A stretch of DNA of 64,000 nucleotides from Hymenobacter cyanobacteriorum (GCF_022631375.1 NZ_JALBGC010000004.1:787975-851974); one strand, 5' to 3'; positions 51,901-60,183 are shown, counted from the stretch's first letter. Made by a program: numbers and translations. Notes: generated from the sequence alone by a model not told the origin.

Positions 51901-52893
51901 GTTGGTGCCACTTCGGGCCCCATCGTCGTGACCGCGCCAGTGGGCAGCGGTACTTCAGCCACTCCTTTCCTGATTCCTCCGGCCAACGACCAGTGCGCTA
52001 ATGCAATAGCGCTGGCCTGCGGGCAAACCCTAACCGGCACCAACGTTGGCTACACGGCAACCGGCGACCCCACGGGCACCTGCGGCACTGCCGTGAGAAA
52101 CGGCGGGGTGTTCTATACCATGGTAGGCACCGGGGCCAGCATGACGGTATCAACCTGCAGTGCCACCACGGATTTCGACACCCAGTTGTTCGTGTATTCG
52201 GGTCGGTGCGGTTCCTATACCTGCGTAGGGGGCAACGACGATGCGGCTACCGGACTTACCTGCTCTTCGGTAACGTTTGCTTCGCAGTACGGAGTTACCT
52301 ACTTCGTCCTCGTTAATGGCTACCTGGCCACCAATACCGGCACCTTTGGCCTGACGCTGACCTGCGCCACGCCGCCCGCGGCACCGGCCATCACCAGCCT
52401 GAGCCCCACCAGCGGCCCGGTGGGCAGCACCGTTACCGTAACGGGTAGCAACCTCACCTCGGCCACGGGCGCCACCATCAACGGCGTAGCCGTCACCGGT
52501 TTCACGGTGGTGAACGCCACCACCGTCACCTTCACGGTTCCCGCCGGCGCTACTACCGGCAACGTGGTGCTCACCACGGCTACCGGCATCCCGAGCAACG
52601 GCACCGCCTACACCGTTACCACGGTTACGGCCACCGCCCAGGCCCAGCAGAGCGAGTTCAGCGTGTACCCCAACCCCGTAGCGGGCCGCGGCACCCTGAA
52701 CCTGAAGCTGGCCACCAGCGCCACCGCCGCGCAGGTAACGCTGCGCACGGTGCTGGGCCAGGTAGTGGCGACCCGCACCTTCAGCGGCGCGGCCACCGAA
52801 TTGCCCATGAGCGGCCTGGCCGCCGGCACCTACCTGCTCACGGTGCAGGCCGCTGGCCGCGCCCCCAGCGTGCAGCGCGTGGTAGTGGAGTAA
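48940..52893 (+). CDS. Secreted reprolysin-type metalloprotease with TIG repeats and T9SS tail
   Basis: 1317 residues from ATG 48940. Signal sequence about residues 24-42 (SALLLATLGLAVGARAQ). A propeptide region is followed by the zinc site HEMGHQFSGSHPFNG (HExxHxxxxxH of M12B-like proteases) near residue 383. A proprotein-convertase-like/Ig stretch (SAPNTATSWTGGTTQAVTW) precedes four TIG/IPT domains (about 700-1015), a Cys-containing PPC-like domain (NDQCANAIALACGQTL ... GTFGLTLTC), a fifth TIG domain and a C-terminal sorting domain (FSVYPNPVAGRGTL ... GLAAGTYLLTVQAAGR) for type IX secretion. Extracellular protease, monocistronic between terminators. Confidence 0.88.
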   Translation: MQERYNSGTTASTGLAAASRHLRRTSALLLATLGLAVGARAQQTSPYFRADAEARSAAAVSPLAAALTHSQALTLDEAALRAALATAPFEGQAGAPLELALPRPDGSIARFAVRETSVMAPELARKFPSIKTYVGAGLDDRTASLRLDLTPKGFHAQVLAAGGNTYYIDPVTRTDTRHYLGFFRQDMNRAAAGAVPACNFAPTAEELKEARVQVAAATASGKALASGSQLRTYRLALANTPEYAVTKGNTVTSVLAAEVTTLNRVVGVYEKELAVRMVLVANNDQLVFLRGIGTQPSPAFDDSNTNNVLLSQNQSNIDRIIGTANYDIGHVVSTGGGGVASYAGVCTSTRKAQGVTGLPNPVGDAFDIDYVAHEMGHQFSGSHPFNGNGGSCSGGNRKASTAWEPGSGSTIMAYAGICGTANDLQPHSDATFHTGNYQEMRAFISSTACGTDSPTGNTAPVVTAPASGKTLPISTPFKLTAAATDAENDPLTYMWEEMDLGPTRAPNDAQVAGENVPLFRSFVPLLSSTRYFPRLTDLVNNTTVLGERLPTVTRTLKFRCTARDQHSGSAGVIGGVDYSPFVDLNVTSTAGPFVLSAPNTATSWTGGTTQAVTWNVAGTDVAPVSCATVNLRLSLDGGLTYPVLLASAVPNTGTASVTVPNVTATQARVMVEAADNYFFDISDINFAIAPGPGATITGFTPTSGPVGTTVALTGTNFTGATAVSINGTPATFVVNSPTSLTVTVAAGTTSGLISVTTPNGTAVSTTSFLVGVPPTITSFTPATGAVGSTVVITGTNFTAASQVTFAGTNAPVYSVNSATQITVTVPIGAVTGPIAVTTPLGTGTSATSFTIPPAPAITSFSPTVGVPGTQVTINGSNFTGTTRVTFNGAVATVFTVVSANQITATVPTGATTGRITVTTPNGIAVSASSFTVQVPVITSFTPTSGPAGTQVTITGNYFTGATQVTFNGTPATVFTVVSATQITVTVPVGATSGPIVVTAPVGSGTSATPFLIPPANDQCANAIALACGQTLTGTNVGYTATGDPTGTCGTAVRNGGVFYTMVGTGASMTVSTCSATTDFDTQLFVYSGRCGSYTCVGGNDDAATGLTCSSVTFASQYGVTYFVLVNGYLATNTGTFGLTLTCATPPAAPAITSLSPTSGPVGSTVTVTGSNLTSATGATINGVAVTGFTVVNATTVTFTVPAGATTGNVVLTTATGIPSNGTAYTVTTVTATAQAQQSEFSVYPNPVAGRGTLNLKLATSATAAQVTLRTVLGQVVATRTFSGAATELPMSGLAAGTYLLTVQAAGRAPSVQRVVVE

Positions 52894-52931
52894 GGTTGAG
52901 ATTGAGCCGGGCTTTGTCCGGCCAGATTAAG

Positions 52932-52963
52932 AAAAAGGCCCGCCAATCGGCGGGCCTTTTTTT
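52932..52963. terminator. Bidirectional terminator
   Basis: AAAAAGGCCCGCC and GGCGGGCCTTTTTTT arms with a 5-nt loop, between the convergent metalloprotease gene and the gene at 52979. Confidence 0.9.
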
Positions 52964-52978
52964 GCGGGTAGTATAAGC

Positions 52979-53452
52979 TTATCCGTCCATCTGCATGCCG
53001 GGCAGCGGCGTGTCGCCGTTCATATAGAACGTGAACATGTGGTTGGCATCGTGAATGGTTTCGAAAGTCCAGTCCCAGGCCGGTTCTGTGCTTGGGTGTT
53101 GCAATTCTGGAATTGAAATTCCGGTGAGCCAGAACTCGGCGCCAAAGTCGGCAATGCAGAAATCCGGCTGCCAATTCCGAAACTCGTCTTCGATGAGGGG
53201 GATGAGCTTCGCAATTAGTGTGTCGTACTGCTGCTCGATATGCCGGTACAATACCTGCTGGGCTGCGGTGGGGCCGGTTTCAGGAGTATCGAGGTAGCAG
53301 CCAATGCGCCGGCCGGTGGGCGCAAATAATAGCGCTTCGGTAATAAACCACGTCTGGCCAGTGTGCCTGTCATATTCTTCCCGTCGGAGCCGGCCGAATA
53401 CGGCATCGCCAATGTAAAAAGGCTGGGGAAGTAGAAACGAAAAGAGGCCCAC
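52979..53452 (-). CDS. Hypothetical cytosolic protein
   Basis: 157 residues from GTG 53452 (VGLFSFLLPQPFYIGDAVFG). The ATG at 53527 would place the start upstream of, and translate through, the clpX terminator at 53478-53512, so it is not preferred. The sequence is acidic and mixed alpha/beta: RLRREEYDRHTGQTWFITEALLF, ERIEQQYD-like helix, and the C-terminal motif WDWTFETIHDANHMFTFYMNGDTPLPGMQMDG (two parts: WDWTFETIHDANHMF and TFYMNGDTPLPGMQMDG) which resembles DUF2004/DUF6985-type proteins found with contact-dependent systems. No toxin gene is adjacent; function unknown. Confidence 0.6.
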   Translation of the reverse strand: MGLFSFLLPQPFYIGDAVFGRLRREEYDRHTGQTWFITEALLFAPTGRRIGCYLDTPETGPTAAQQVLYRHIEQQYDTLIAKLIPLIEDEFRNWQPDFCIADFGAEFWLTGISIPELQHPSTEPAWDWTFETIHDANHMFTFYMNGDTPLPGMQMDG

Positions 53453-53477
53453 GTTGCTGGTATAACGAGTGAAGCAA

Positions 53478-53512
53478 CAAAAATGGGAAGCCCGGCATAA
53501 ACCGAACTTCCC
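53478..53512 (-). terminator. Terminator of clpX
   Basis: On the minus strand GGGAAGTTCGG TTTATG CCGGGCTTCCC is followed by ATTTTTG. Located 40 nt after the clpX stop. Confidence 0.75.
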
Positions 53513-53552
53513 ATTACCGGGTACCAACTGCTCGGCACCACGTATTACAAAC

Positions 53553-54776
53553 TTACGCCGCCCGCATGTGGCGCAGCGGCGACTTCTCGAACTTGCTGCG
53601 GCAATAGCTCAGGTTAATCTGCAGCGCGTCGGCCCCTTTGTCCGAAGGCATTTCGAACATGGCATCGGTCATAATGCTCTCGCAGATGGAGCGCAGGCCG
53701 CGCGCGCCCAGCCGGTACTCGTCGGCTTTTTCCACGATGTATTCGAGCGCGTCTTCGGTGAAGCTGAGCTCGATGTTCTCCATGCCGAACAGGCGCTTGT
53801 ACTGGCGCACGAGCGAGTTCTTGGGCTCGGTCAGAATCATGCGCAGCGTGCTGCGGTCGAGCGGGTTGAGGTGCGTGAGCACCGGCAGACGGCCAATCAG
53901 TTCCGGAATCAGGCCGAAGCTCTTGATGTCCTGGGCCGACACGTAGCGCAGGAAGTTCTGCGTATCCACCTGCTCGTCGAGGTTCGTCTTGGCGAAACCC
54001 ATCGGCTTGGTGTTCAGGCGGCTCTTAATGATGCGGTCGAGGCCCGAGAACGCGCCGCCGCAGATGAAGAGGATGTTCTCGGTGTTCACCGAAATCATCT
54101 TTTGTTCGGGGTGCTTGCGGCCGCCCTGGGGCGGCACGTTGATGTTGGTGCCTTCGAGGAGCTTCAGCAGGGCCTGCTGCACGCCCTCGCCGCTCACGTC
54201 GCGCGTGATGCTGGGGTTGTCGCTCTTGCGGGCAATCTTGTCGATTTCGTCGATGTACACGATGCCGCGCTCGGCGGCTTCGAGGTTGTAGTCGGCGGCC
54301 TGCAGCAGGCGGGTGAGGATGCTTTCCACATCTTCGCCCACGTAGCCCGCCTCCGTCAGCACCGTGGCGTCGGCGATGCAGAAAGGCACCTGCAGGATTT
54401 TGGCCAGCATGCGGGCCAGGAAAGTTTTGCCGGTGCCGGTTTCGCCCACCATGATGATGTTGGACTTCTCAATCTGCACTTCATCCTCCTGGGGCTTCTG
54501 CATCAGGCGCTTGTAGTGGTTGTACACGGCCACGGCCATCACGCGCTTGGCTTCGTCCTGGCCCACCACGTACTGGTCGAGGTGCTCCTTGATGGCCTTG
54601 GGCTTGATGAGGTTGAACTTGGGCTGCTTGCCGGCCTCCTGGGCTTTGGCTTCCTCGTTGAGGATGTGCTGGGCCTGGCCCACGCACTGCTCGCAGATGT
54701 GGGCGTTGATACCCGAAATCATGACGGCGACTTCGCGCTTGCTCTTATTGCAAAAGGAACAGGATATTTCGGCCAC
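53553..54776 (-). CDS. clpX: ATP-dependent Clp protease ATPase subunit ClpX
   Basis: 407 residues from GTG 54776 (VAEISCSFCNKSKREVAVMI), which places the zinc-finger cysteines (SCSFC, HICEQC) at the normal distance; a longer frame to 54857 runs through the promoter. Walker A GETGTGKTFLARML, pore loop GYVGED, Walker B IVYIDEIDK, IGF-region KSFGLIPELIGRLP and sensor-2 LGARGLRSI are all present. Recognises and unfolds substrates for ClpP, whose gene lies upstream on the same strand but has its own terminator in between. Confidence 0.95.
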   Translation of the reverse strand: MAEISCSFCNKSKREVAVMISGINAHICEQCVGQAQHILNEEAKAQEAGKQPKFNLIKPKAIKEHLDQYVVGQDEAKRVMAVAVYNHYKRLMQKPQEDEVQIEKSNIIMVGETGTGKTFLARMLAKILQVPFCIADATVLTEAGYVGEDVESILTRLLQAADYNLEAAERGIVYIDEIDKIARKSDNPSITRDVSGEGVQQALLKLLEGTNINVPPQGGRKHPEQKMISVNTENILFICGGAFSGLDRIIKSRLNTKPMGFAKTNLDEQVDTQNFLRYVSAQDIKSFGLIPELIGRLPVLTHLNPLDRSTLRMILTEPKNSLVRQYKRLFGMENIELSFTEDALEYIVEKADEYRLGARGLRSICESIMTDAMFEMPSDKGADALQINLSYCRSKFEKSPLRHMRAA

Positions 54777-54827
54777 GGAAAAGGGAATAGAAGAGGGTGG
54801 GAGGGCTGTCTTTTGGACAAGCGGGCT

Positions 54828-54835
54828 CAAAGATA
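54828..54835 (-). promoter_or_regulatory. Bacteroidota -7 element of clpX
   Basis: CAAAGATA on the plus strand is TATCTTTG on the minus strand, a perfect TAnnTTTG, 52 nt upstream of the GTG start. No clear TTG at -33. Confidence 0.5.
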
Positions 54836-54975
54836 CGACAAGCGCAACGCCTATCACCGGAAAAATAGTGCCGCGGCCCGGCCCTGGCCGTTCCGGCGCA
54901 GGGCGGCAGCCCAGGCATCCAACGCTGAAAAGAATGGGTGTGCTGGCTGCTAATTCCCGACGAATAGGCTTTCAT

Positions 54976-55009
54976 AAAAAAGCCCCTGCTAATTCAGCAG
55001 AGGCTTTTT
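54976..55009 (-). terminator. Terminator of clpP
   Basis: AAAAAGCCCCTGCT / AGCAGAGGCTTTTT arms with an AATTC loop, about 60 nt after the clpP stop. Confidence 0.85.
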
Positions 55010-55066
55010 CTAAAGAAATCGGCTACAAAATCCGAAAAATTCGCCGCCAATCCGACGAAGCCGGGT

Positions 55067-55783
55067 TTAGGCTTTTTTCTTCTCCAGCACTTCGTCAATC
55101 AGGCCGTATTCCTTGGCCTCATCGGCGCGCATCCAGTAGTCACGGTCCGAGTTGTCGTGGATTTCCTGGTAGGTTTTGCCGGTGTGCTGCGCCAGAATGT
55201 CATACAGCTCCTTCTTCAGCTTCAGGATTTCGCGAGCCGTAATTTCAATGTCCGACGACTGCCCCTGCGCGCCGCCCGAAGGCTGGTGAATCATCACGCG
55301 GGCATGGGGGAGGGCCGAGCGTTTGTTTGCCGCGCCGCCAGCGAGCAGCACCGCGCCCATAGAAGCCGCGAGGCCGGTGCAAATCGTGGCCACGTCGGGG
55401 TTCACGTACTGCATCGTGTCATAAATACCCAGGCCGGCATACACCGAGCCGCCGGGCGAGTTGATGTAGAGCAGGATGTCCTTTTTGGCATCGGCCGATT
55501 CCAGAAACAGCATCTGCGCCGTCAGGATGTTGGCGATATAGTCGTCCACGGCCGTGCCCAGGAACACGATGCGGTCCATAATCAGGCGCGAGAACACGTC
55601 GATTTCGCGGAAGTTCTGCGGACGCTCCTCGATGACCGAGCGGGTCATGTTGGTGGGCAGCATCATGCCGTTGCGCACCTGGCCTTCCATGTGGTTCAGG
55701 TACTGGTCCACGCCCAGGCCGCTCAGGCCCTGTCCTTTCACCGCGAACTTGCGAAACTCTTGTCTATTCAGTAATGGATTCAT
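55067..55783 (-). CDS. clpP: ATP-dependent Clp protease proteolytic subunit ClpP
   Basis: 238 residues from ATG 55783 (MNPLLNRQEFRKFAVKGQGL). The extra N-terminal about 45 residues before the core (TRSVIEERPQNFREIDVFSRL) are a propeptide, somewhat longer than in E. coli. Catalytic Ser141 in GLAASMGAVLL, His166 in ARVMIHQPSGG and Asp215 in NSDRDYWM, by alignment with the E. coli triad. Forms tetradecamers with ClpX. Trigger factor is encoded immediately upstream, an order common in bacteria (tig-clpP-clpX). Confidence 0.95.
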   Translation of the reverse strand: MNPLLNRQEFRKFAVKGQGLSGLGVDQYLNHMEGQVRNGMMLPTNMTRSVIEERPQNFREIDVFSRLIMDRIVFLGTAVDDYIANILTAQMLFLESADAKKDILLYINSPGGSVYAGLGIYDTMQYVNPDVATICTGLAASMGAVLLAGGAANKRSALPHARVMIHQPSGGAQGQSSDIEITAREILKLKKELYDILAQHTGKTYQEIHDNSDRDYWMRADEAKEYGLIDEVLEKKKA

Positions 55784-55877
55784 GAGAGAAAAATGGAGCG
55801 CCGGCCGCAGCCTGCGCGAGTGAGGTATGAGGTTAGAAAGACGAGCGAAGAAAGCGAATGTTGTTGGAACCCCAACG

Positions 55878-55908
55878 AAAAAGCCCCTACGTCTCCGTAA
55901 GGGCTTTT
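55878..55908 (-). terminator. Terminator of tig
   Basis: AAAAGCCCCTACG / CGTAAGGGCTTTT arms, 35 nt after the tig stop and before clpP. Confidence 0.8.
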
Positions 55909-55942
55909 CCAAAAACTGGTCTGCGTGGTTCAGCGCGAGAGC

Positions 55943-57265
55943 TTAGCTATGCAGGGTCCGGAATTCTTCGGCCGTTACGGGCTTGTCCGTAACAACAACT
56001 TTGCCGCGCAGGTTTTCCAGCACTTTCTCTGCCAGAATGGCCTCGTACTCGTTCACGTAGTTTTTGCCGTTCTCCTGCTTCAGGAACTGGTCGGCGTAGC
56101 TGCGCATCGATTCGCGCATCTCGTCGGGCATGTTGGGCATGTTGAACTGACCCATGATTTTGTCGAGGGTGCGGTTCACAATCTCGTCGTTGCTCACTTT
56201 CAGGCCGGCGTCTTCCACCACCTTGTTGCGAATCATGCTCCACTTCAGCTCCTTCACGTAGTCATCGTAGTGCTCTTCCACCAGCTCGGGCGTCAGCTTG
56301 CCCTCGTTGGCGCGCACCAGCCACTTCTTGAAAAACTCCGTGGGCACCTTGATGTCGGTTTTTTCCACCAGCTGCTGCACAATGCTGTTGTTCATTGCGC
56401 CTTCGCTCTCGCGGTCGTAGTTCTGCTGGATGGTTTCGCGCACTTTGGCATCGAATTCCTCCTGCGAAGCCACGGCCTCGGGGCCGAATACTTTGTCGAA
56501 CAGCTCCTGGTTCATTTCCGGGGCGGCCGTGCGGTTCACCTTCTCCACGCTCAGCTCGTAGTTGCCGGTCGCCTCAGCAGCTTCGGCTTTGCTCAGGCCG
56601 GTGAAGTTCGAAATCGAAGCCGCATCGTTGCTGAAAGCAGCTTGCAGGTCGAAGTTCACCACATCGCCAGCCTTCTTGCCGATGAACTGGGCCTGGTCGC
56701 CGGTTACCTTGGCGATGGGCAGCAGAATGGTGCGGCCTTCGCCTTCTTCGCCTTCCTTCTTCAGCTTGCCAAACAGGTAGTCGCCAGCTTCCGACTCGTC
56801 GGGGTTGGTCGTTTCGCCGTACTGACGGGCGATTTGCTCGTTGGTCTGGGCCAGCGTCTCGTCGTCGAGGCTCACTTGGTGACGCTCCACGGCGAGGTCG
56901 GCGGGCAGCGTAAAGTCGGGCAGCAGGCCCAGCTCAAACTGGAATGCGAAGTCTTTATCTACGTCGAAGTCGACGTTGCTCGGCACGGGCAGGGGCTCGC
57001 CCAGCAGCTTAATGTTGTTCTCCTTAATATAGGAGTCCACGGCTTTGCCCAGCATTTTGTTGATTTCCTCGCCCAGAATGCCTTTGCCGTACATCTTGCG
57101 GACCATGCCCACGGGCACCATGCCGGGGCGGAAGCCCTTCACCTGGGCGCGCTTGCTGTACTCTTTGATTTGCTTGTCGACGGTAGGCGCGTAATCGGCT
57201 TCGGTCAGGTTCACGGTCAGCAGCCCGGTCAGCTGCTCGTCGTTCTTGTCGAGAGTAATGTTCAA
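55943..57265 (-). CDS. tig: Trigger factor
   Basis: 440 residues from TTG 57265 (LNITLDKNDEQLTGLLTVNL), the start used because Bacteroidota trigger factors begin with NITLDK at residue 2; ATG further upstream would cross the tRNA terminator. N-terminal ribosome-binding domain with KGFRPGMVPVGMVRKMYGKGI (the usual GFRxGxxP signature), a divergent FKBP-like PPIase region (about 150-245) and the C-terminal helical arms. Ribosome-associated chaperone. Followed by clpP and clpX. Confidence 0.92.
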   Translation of the reverse strand: MNITLDKNDEQLTGLLTVNLTEADYAPTVDKQIKEYSKRAQVKGFRPGMVPVGMVRKMYGKGILGEEINKMLGKAVDSYIKENNIKLLGEPLPVPSNVDFDVDKDFAFQFELGLLPDFTLPADLAVERHQVSLDDETLAQTNEQIARQYGETTNPDESEAGDYLFGKLKKEGEEGEGRTILLPIAKVTGDQAQFIGKKAGDVVNFDLQAAFSNDAASISNFTGLSKAEAAEATGNYELSVEKVNRTAAPEMNQELFDKVFGPEAVASQEEFDAKVRETIQQNYDRESEGAMNNSIVQQLVEKTDIKVPTEFFKKWLVRANEGKLTPELVEEHYDDYVKELKWSMIRNKVVEDAGLKVSNDEIVNRTLDKIMGQFNMPNMPDEMRESMRSYADQFLKQENGKNYVNEYEAILAEKVLENLRGKVVVTDKPVTAEEFRTLHS

Positions 57266-57304
57266 AACAGGGAGCCAGCTGCTGCCGGCCAGATTGAAAG
57301 GTTG

Positions 57305-57337
57305 AAAAAAAAGCCTCCAGCCTATACGACTGAAGGC
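57305..57337 (-). terminator. Terminator downstream of tRNA-Leu
   Basis: On the minus strand GCCTTCAG...CTGGAGGC is followed by TTTTTTTT. It lies between the tRNA 3' end and tig. Confidence 0.75.
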
Positions 57338-57353
57338 CTGCATCAAATAAAAG

Positions 57354-57435
57354 TGCGGATAGAGGGACTCGAACCCACACGCCTTGCGGCACCAGATCCT
57401 AAGTCTGGCACGTCTACCAATTTCGCCATATCCGC
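57354..57435 (-). tRNA. tRNA-Leu (anticodon UAG)
   Basis: 82-nt cloverleaf on the minus strand: acceptor GCGGATA/TATCCGC with discriminator A, D-arm GGCGAAATTGGTAGACG, anticodon stem CCAGA/TCTGG around loop CTTAGGA (anticodon TAG), long variable arm TGCCGCAAGGCG, and T-arm GTGGGTTCGAGTCCC. CCA is not encoded. The long variable arm is typical of type II tRNAs (Leu/Ser). Confidence 0.95.
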
Positions 57436-57468
57436 ATATGGTGCCGCACGCCGATTGCTACGGGCCCG

Positions 57469-57499
57469 CAAAGGTACTCGGGAAAACCATTGCATGCAA
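57469..57499 (-). promoter_or_regulatory. Promoter of tRNA-Leu
   Basis: On the minus strand TTG (57499-57497) and TACCTTTG (57476-57469), 20 nt apart, match the Bacteroidota consensus exactly. The tRNA begins 33 nt downstream. Confidence 0.75.
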
Positions 57500-57573
57500 A
57501 GGATAGGTATAACTGCTGTCAGAAGTGCTTTCGGAGCCACCTTTTCCGCCCCGGCGTTGTTACTTTACCCATT

Positions 57574-59772
57574 ATGCCTCCCGTTATCTCTCCCGAAGCC
57601 GAGCGCCAGGAAATCCTGCGCCATTACCGCCGCCTGCTGCGCACCGCCAAGCCGTATCTGAAAGACGGTGACCCCAAGCTCATCAAAAAGGCTTTTAATC
57701 AGAGCCTGGAGGCACATAAGGAGATGCGTCGCAAATCGGGCGAACCCTATATTCTGCACCCGCTGGCGGTGGCCCAGATTGCGGTGGAGGAAATTGGGCT
57801 GGGCACCACGAGCATCGTGGCCGCGCTGCTGCACGATGTGGTGGAGGACACGCCCACCGAAATTTCGGATATCGAGCGCGAGTTCGGTACCAAAGTCGCC
57901 CGCATTATTGATGGCCTGACCAAGATTTCGGGCGTCTTCGAGTACGGCACGAGCGAGCAGGCCGAGAATTTCCGCAAAATGCTGCTCACGCTGAGCGAGG
58001 ACGTGCGCGTGATTCTCATAAAAATTGCCGACCGCCTGCACAACATGCGGACGCTGGATTCGATGCCGCGCCACAAGCAGCTGAAAATTGCCTCGGAAAC
58101 GCTGTATCTGTACGCGCCACTGGCCCACCGCCTGGGTCTCTATACCATAAAGAGCGAGCTGGAGGATTTGTACCTGAAATTCACGGATACGGAGACGTAC
58201 AATGAGCTCAAGGCCAAGGTGCGGCAGAGCCAGGCGGCGCGCAACCGCTTCATCAAGGAGTTCGTGCAGCCGATTGATGAGGAGTTGAAGGCACAAGGTT
58301 TCGATTATGAAATTAAGGGCCGGCCGAAAAGCATCTATTCCATCCTCAAAAAGATTAAGAAGCAGAACATCACCTTCGATGAGGTGTACGACCTGTTTGC
58401 CATTCGCGTCATTCTAGACGTGCCGCCGGAGCAGGAAAAAGCGGCCTGCTGGCAGGTTTACTCCATTGTTACGGACTTCTACCAGCCCAACCCGGACCGT
58501 TTGCGCGACTGGGTTTCGACGCCGAAAGCCAACGGCTACGAAAGCCTGCATACCACTGTGATGTCGCGCGCTGGCCAGTGGGTGGAGGTGCAGATTCGTT
58601 CGCGCCGCATGGACGACATCGCCGAGAAAGGTTACGCCGCGCACTGGAAGTACAAGGACACCGGCAGCATTCAGCCCGAAAGCTCGCTCGAAGGTTGGGT
58701 GAACAAGGTGCGCGAAATGCTGGAATCCAACAATTCTAGCGCCTTGGAATTCATGGACGAATTCCGCCAGAACCTGTTTGTGAAGGAAGTGTACGCCTTC
58801 ACGCCCAAGGGCAAGCTGGTGATTCTGCCCGACAAGGCCACGGCGCTGGATTTCGCCTTCGACATTCACTCCCAAATCGGTATCCACTGCCTTGGTGCTA
58901 AAGTGAACCAGAAGCTGGAGCCGCTCAGCTACCAGTTGCACAACGGCGACCAGGTCGAAATCCTGACTTCGCACAAGCAGCGCCCCACGGCCGAGTGGCT
59001 CAACTACGTCATCACGACCAAGGCGCGCTCGAAAATCAAGGATTTTCTGCGCGACGACAAGCGCGCCAAGGCCGAGGACGGCCGCTTCATCCTCGAAAAG
59101 CGGCTGGAACTCATCGGCGTGCCCTTCACGCAGGACAACTTTAACCGCCTGCTGGCCTATTTCAACGCGCCCAGCGCCCAGGAATTTTATTACCGCCTAG
59201 CCGTGGGGCAGATTGATGGCCGCGCCATCCGCGAGTCGCTTTTCACTTCTGAAAAGCCATTGCCAGCCGTACTTGAGCCCAAAACGTTTGACAACGAAGT
59301 CCAGAAAATCCGCGGCGTGAAACCGGATATGTTGGTAGTAGGGGAGCACACCGACAAGTTCAACTACAGCATTGCCCGCTGCTGCAACCCCATTCCTGGC
59401 GACGACGTGTTCGGCTTCGAAACCGACCAGGGCCTCATCATCCACCGCACTAGCTGCCCCCGCGCCGTCGACTTGATGTCGAACTACGGCAACCGCATTG
59501 TGCGCGCCAAGTGGACCGACCAGCTCGAACTCGCTTTCCTCGCCGGTGTCCGCCTCAAAGGCTCTGACCGCGTGGGCCTCGTCAATGACGTCACGCGCAT
59601 CATCAGCACCAGCCTCAAGGTGAACATGCGCTCCATCACCATCACCGCCGACGACGGTTTCTTCGAAGGGCAGATTATGGTCTTCGTCAATGACACCGAC
59701 CACCTCAACAAGCTCATCCAGCGCCTCAAAAAAGTCGACGGCGTGCTCCAGGTCGAGCGGTTCGATTCCTAA
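57574..59772 (+). CDS. spoT: Bifunctional (p)ppGpp synthetase/hydrolase
   Basis: 732 residues from ATG 57574. HD hydrolase domain (about 45-200: EPYILHPLAVAQIA, AALLHDVVEDT, KIADRLHNMRTL), synthetase domain (about 235-355: GRPKSIYSILKKIKKQNITF, DLFAIRVIL, KANGYESLHTTV), TGS (about 405-465: VYAFTPKGKLVILPDKATALDFAFDIH) and a zinc-finger/ACT C-terminus (NYSIARCCNPIPGDDVFGF ... VDGVLQVERF). The HDVVED and conserved hydrolase/synthetase residues are intact, so both activities are likely. From about 59390 the codon usage changes abruptly to CTC/GTC/ATC. Next gene starts 3 nt after its stop. Confidence 0.93.
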   Translation: MPPVISPEAERQEILRHYRRLLRTAKPYLKDGDPKLIKKAFNQSLEAHKEMRRKSGEPYILHPLAVAQIAVEEIGLGTTSIVAALLHDVVEDTPTEISDIEREFGTKVARIIDGLTKISGVFEYGTSEQAENFRKMLLTLSEDVRVILIKIADRLHNMRTLDSMPRHKQLKIASETLYLYAPLAHRLGLYTIKSELEDLYLKFTDTETYNELKAKVRQSQAARNRFIKEFVQPIDEELKAQGFDYEIKGRPKSIYSILKKIKKQNITFDEVYDLFAIRVILDVPPEQEKAACWQVYSIVTDFYQPNPDRLRDWVSTPKANGYESLHTTVMSRAGQWVEVQIRSRRMDDIAEKGYAAHWKYKDTGSIQPESSLEGWVNKVREMLESNNSSALEFMDEFRQNLFVKEVYAFTPKGKLVILPDKATALDFAFDIHSQIGIHCLGAKVNQKLEPLSYQLHNGDQVEILTSHKQRPTAEWLNYVITTKARSKIKDFLRDDKRAKAEDGRFILEKRLELIGVPFTQDNFNRLLAYFNAPSAQEFYYRLAVGQIDGRAIRESLFTSEKPLPAVLEPKTFDNEVQKIRGVKPDMLVVGEHTDKFNYSIARCCNPIPGDDVFGFETDQGLIIHRTSCPRAVDLMSNYGNRIVRAKWTDQLELAFLAGVRLKGSDRVGLVNDVTRIISTSLKVNMRSITITADDGFFEGQIMVFVNDTDHLNKLIQRLKKVDGVLQVERFDS

Positions 59773-59775
59773 TCC

Positions 59776-60108
59776 GTGAAAGGCGCTGAACCCATCACCA
59801 TCCATGGCACCGAGGTAAATGCGCGCACCCAATGCGCCCACTACCACTCCGAGCGCGACATCATCGCCATCCAGCACAAATGCTGCGGCGAGTTCTACGC
59901 CTGCATCCAGTGCCACAATGAGGCCGCCGACCATCCCGCCCAGGTCTGGCCCAAAACCGAATTCCAGACCCAAGCCATCTACTGCGGAAATTGCCACCAA
60001 ACTTTAAGCATCTCCAGTTACTTAAGCTGCAACAGTATCTGCCCGCACTGCCAAGCTGCTTTCAACCCCGGCTGCGCCAACCACTACCATCTCTATTTCG
60101 AGCAATAG
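59776..60108 (+). CDS. CHY zinc-finger protein
   Basis: 110 residues from GTG 59776, only 3 nt after the spoT stop, so translated from the same mRNA. Cys/His pattern: TQCAHYHSERD, HKCCGEFYACIQCHNEAADH, YCGNCHQTLSI and SICPHCQAAFNPGCANHYHLYF. It matches the CHY zinc-finger domain (PF05495), which in yeast Hot13 acts in mitochondrial import and in bacteria has no settled role. Probably a metal-binding cytosolic protein; metal and redox role unknown. Confidence 0.85.
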   Translation: MKGAEPITIHGTEVNARTQCAHYHSERDIIAIQHKCCGEFYACIQCHNEAADHPAQVWPKTEFQTQAIYCGNCHQTLSISSYLSCNSICPHCQAAFNPGCANHYHLYFEQ

Positions 60109-60183
60109 CTGCATATCTGCGCCATCTCGGCTCTCCTCTTCTTAAGGAGAGCGCAGAGGGTGAGGTGACTTGCCCGGCCGCCG

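Noticed and set aside
53478..53527. ATG at 53527 as the start of the gene at 52979
   Set aside because: The extension would translate through the clpX terminator; GTG 53452 lies directly after it.
55150..55160. Asn211 of ClpP as a replaced catalytic Asp
   Set aside because: Counting against E. coli and human ClpP shows the catalytic Asp is the one in RDYW (Asp215), which is intact.
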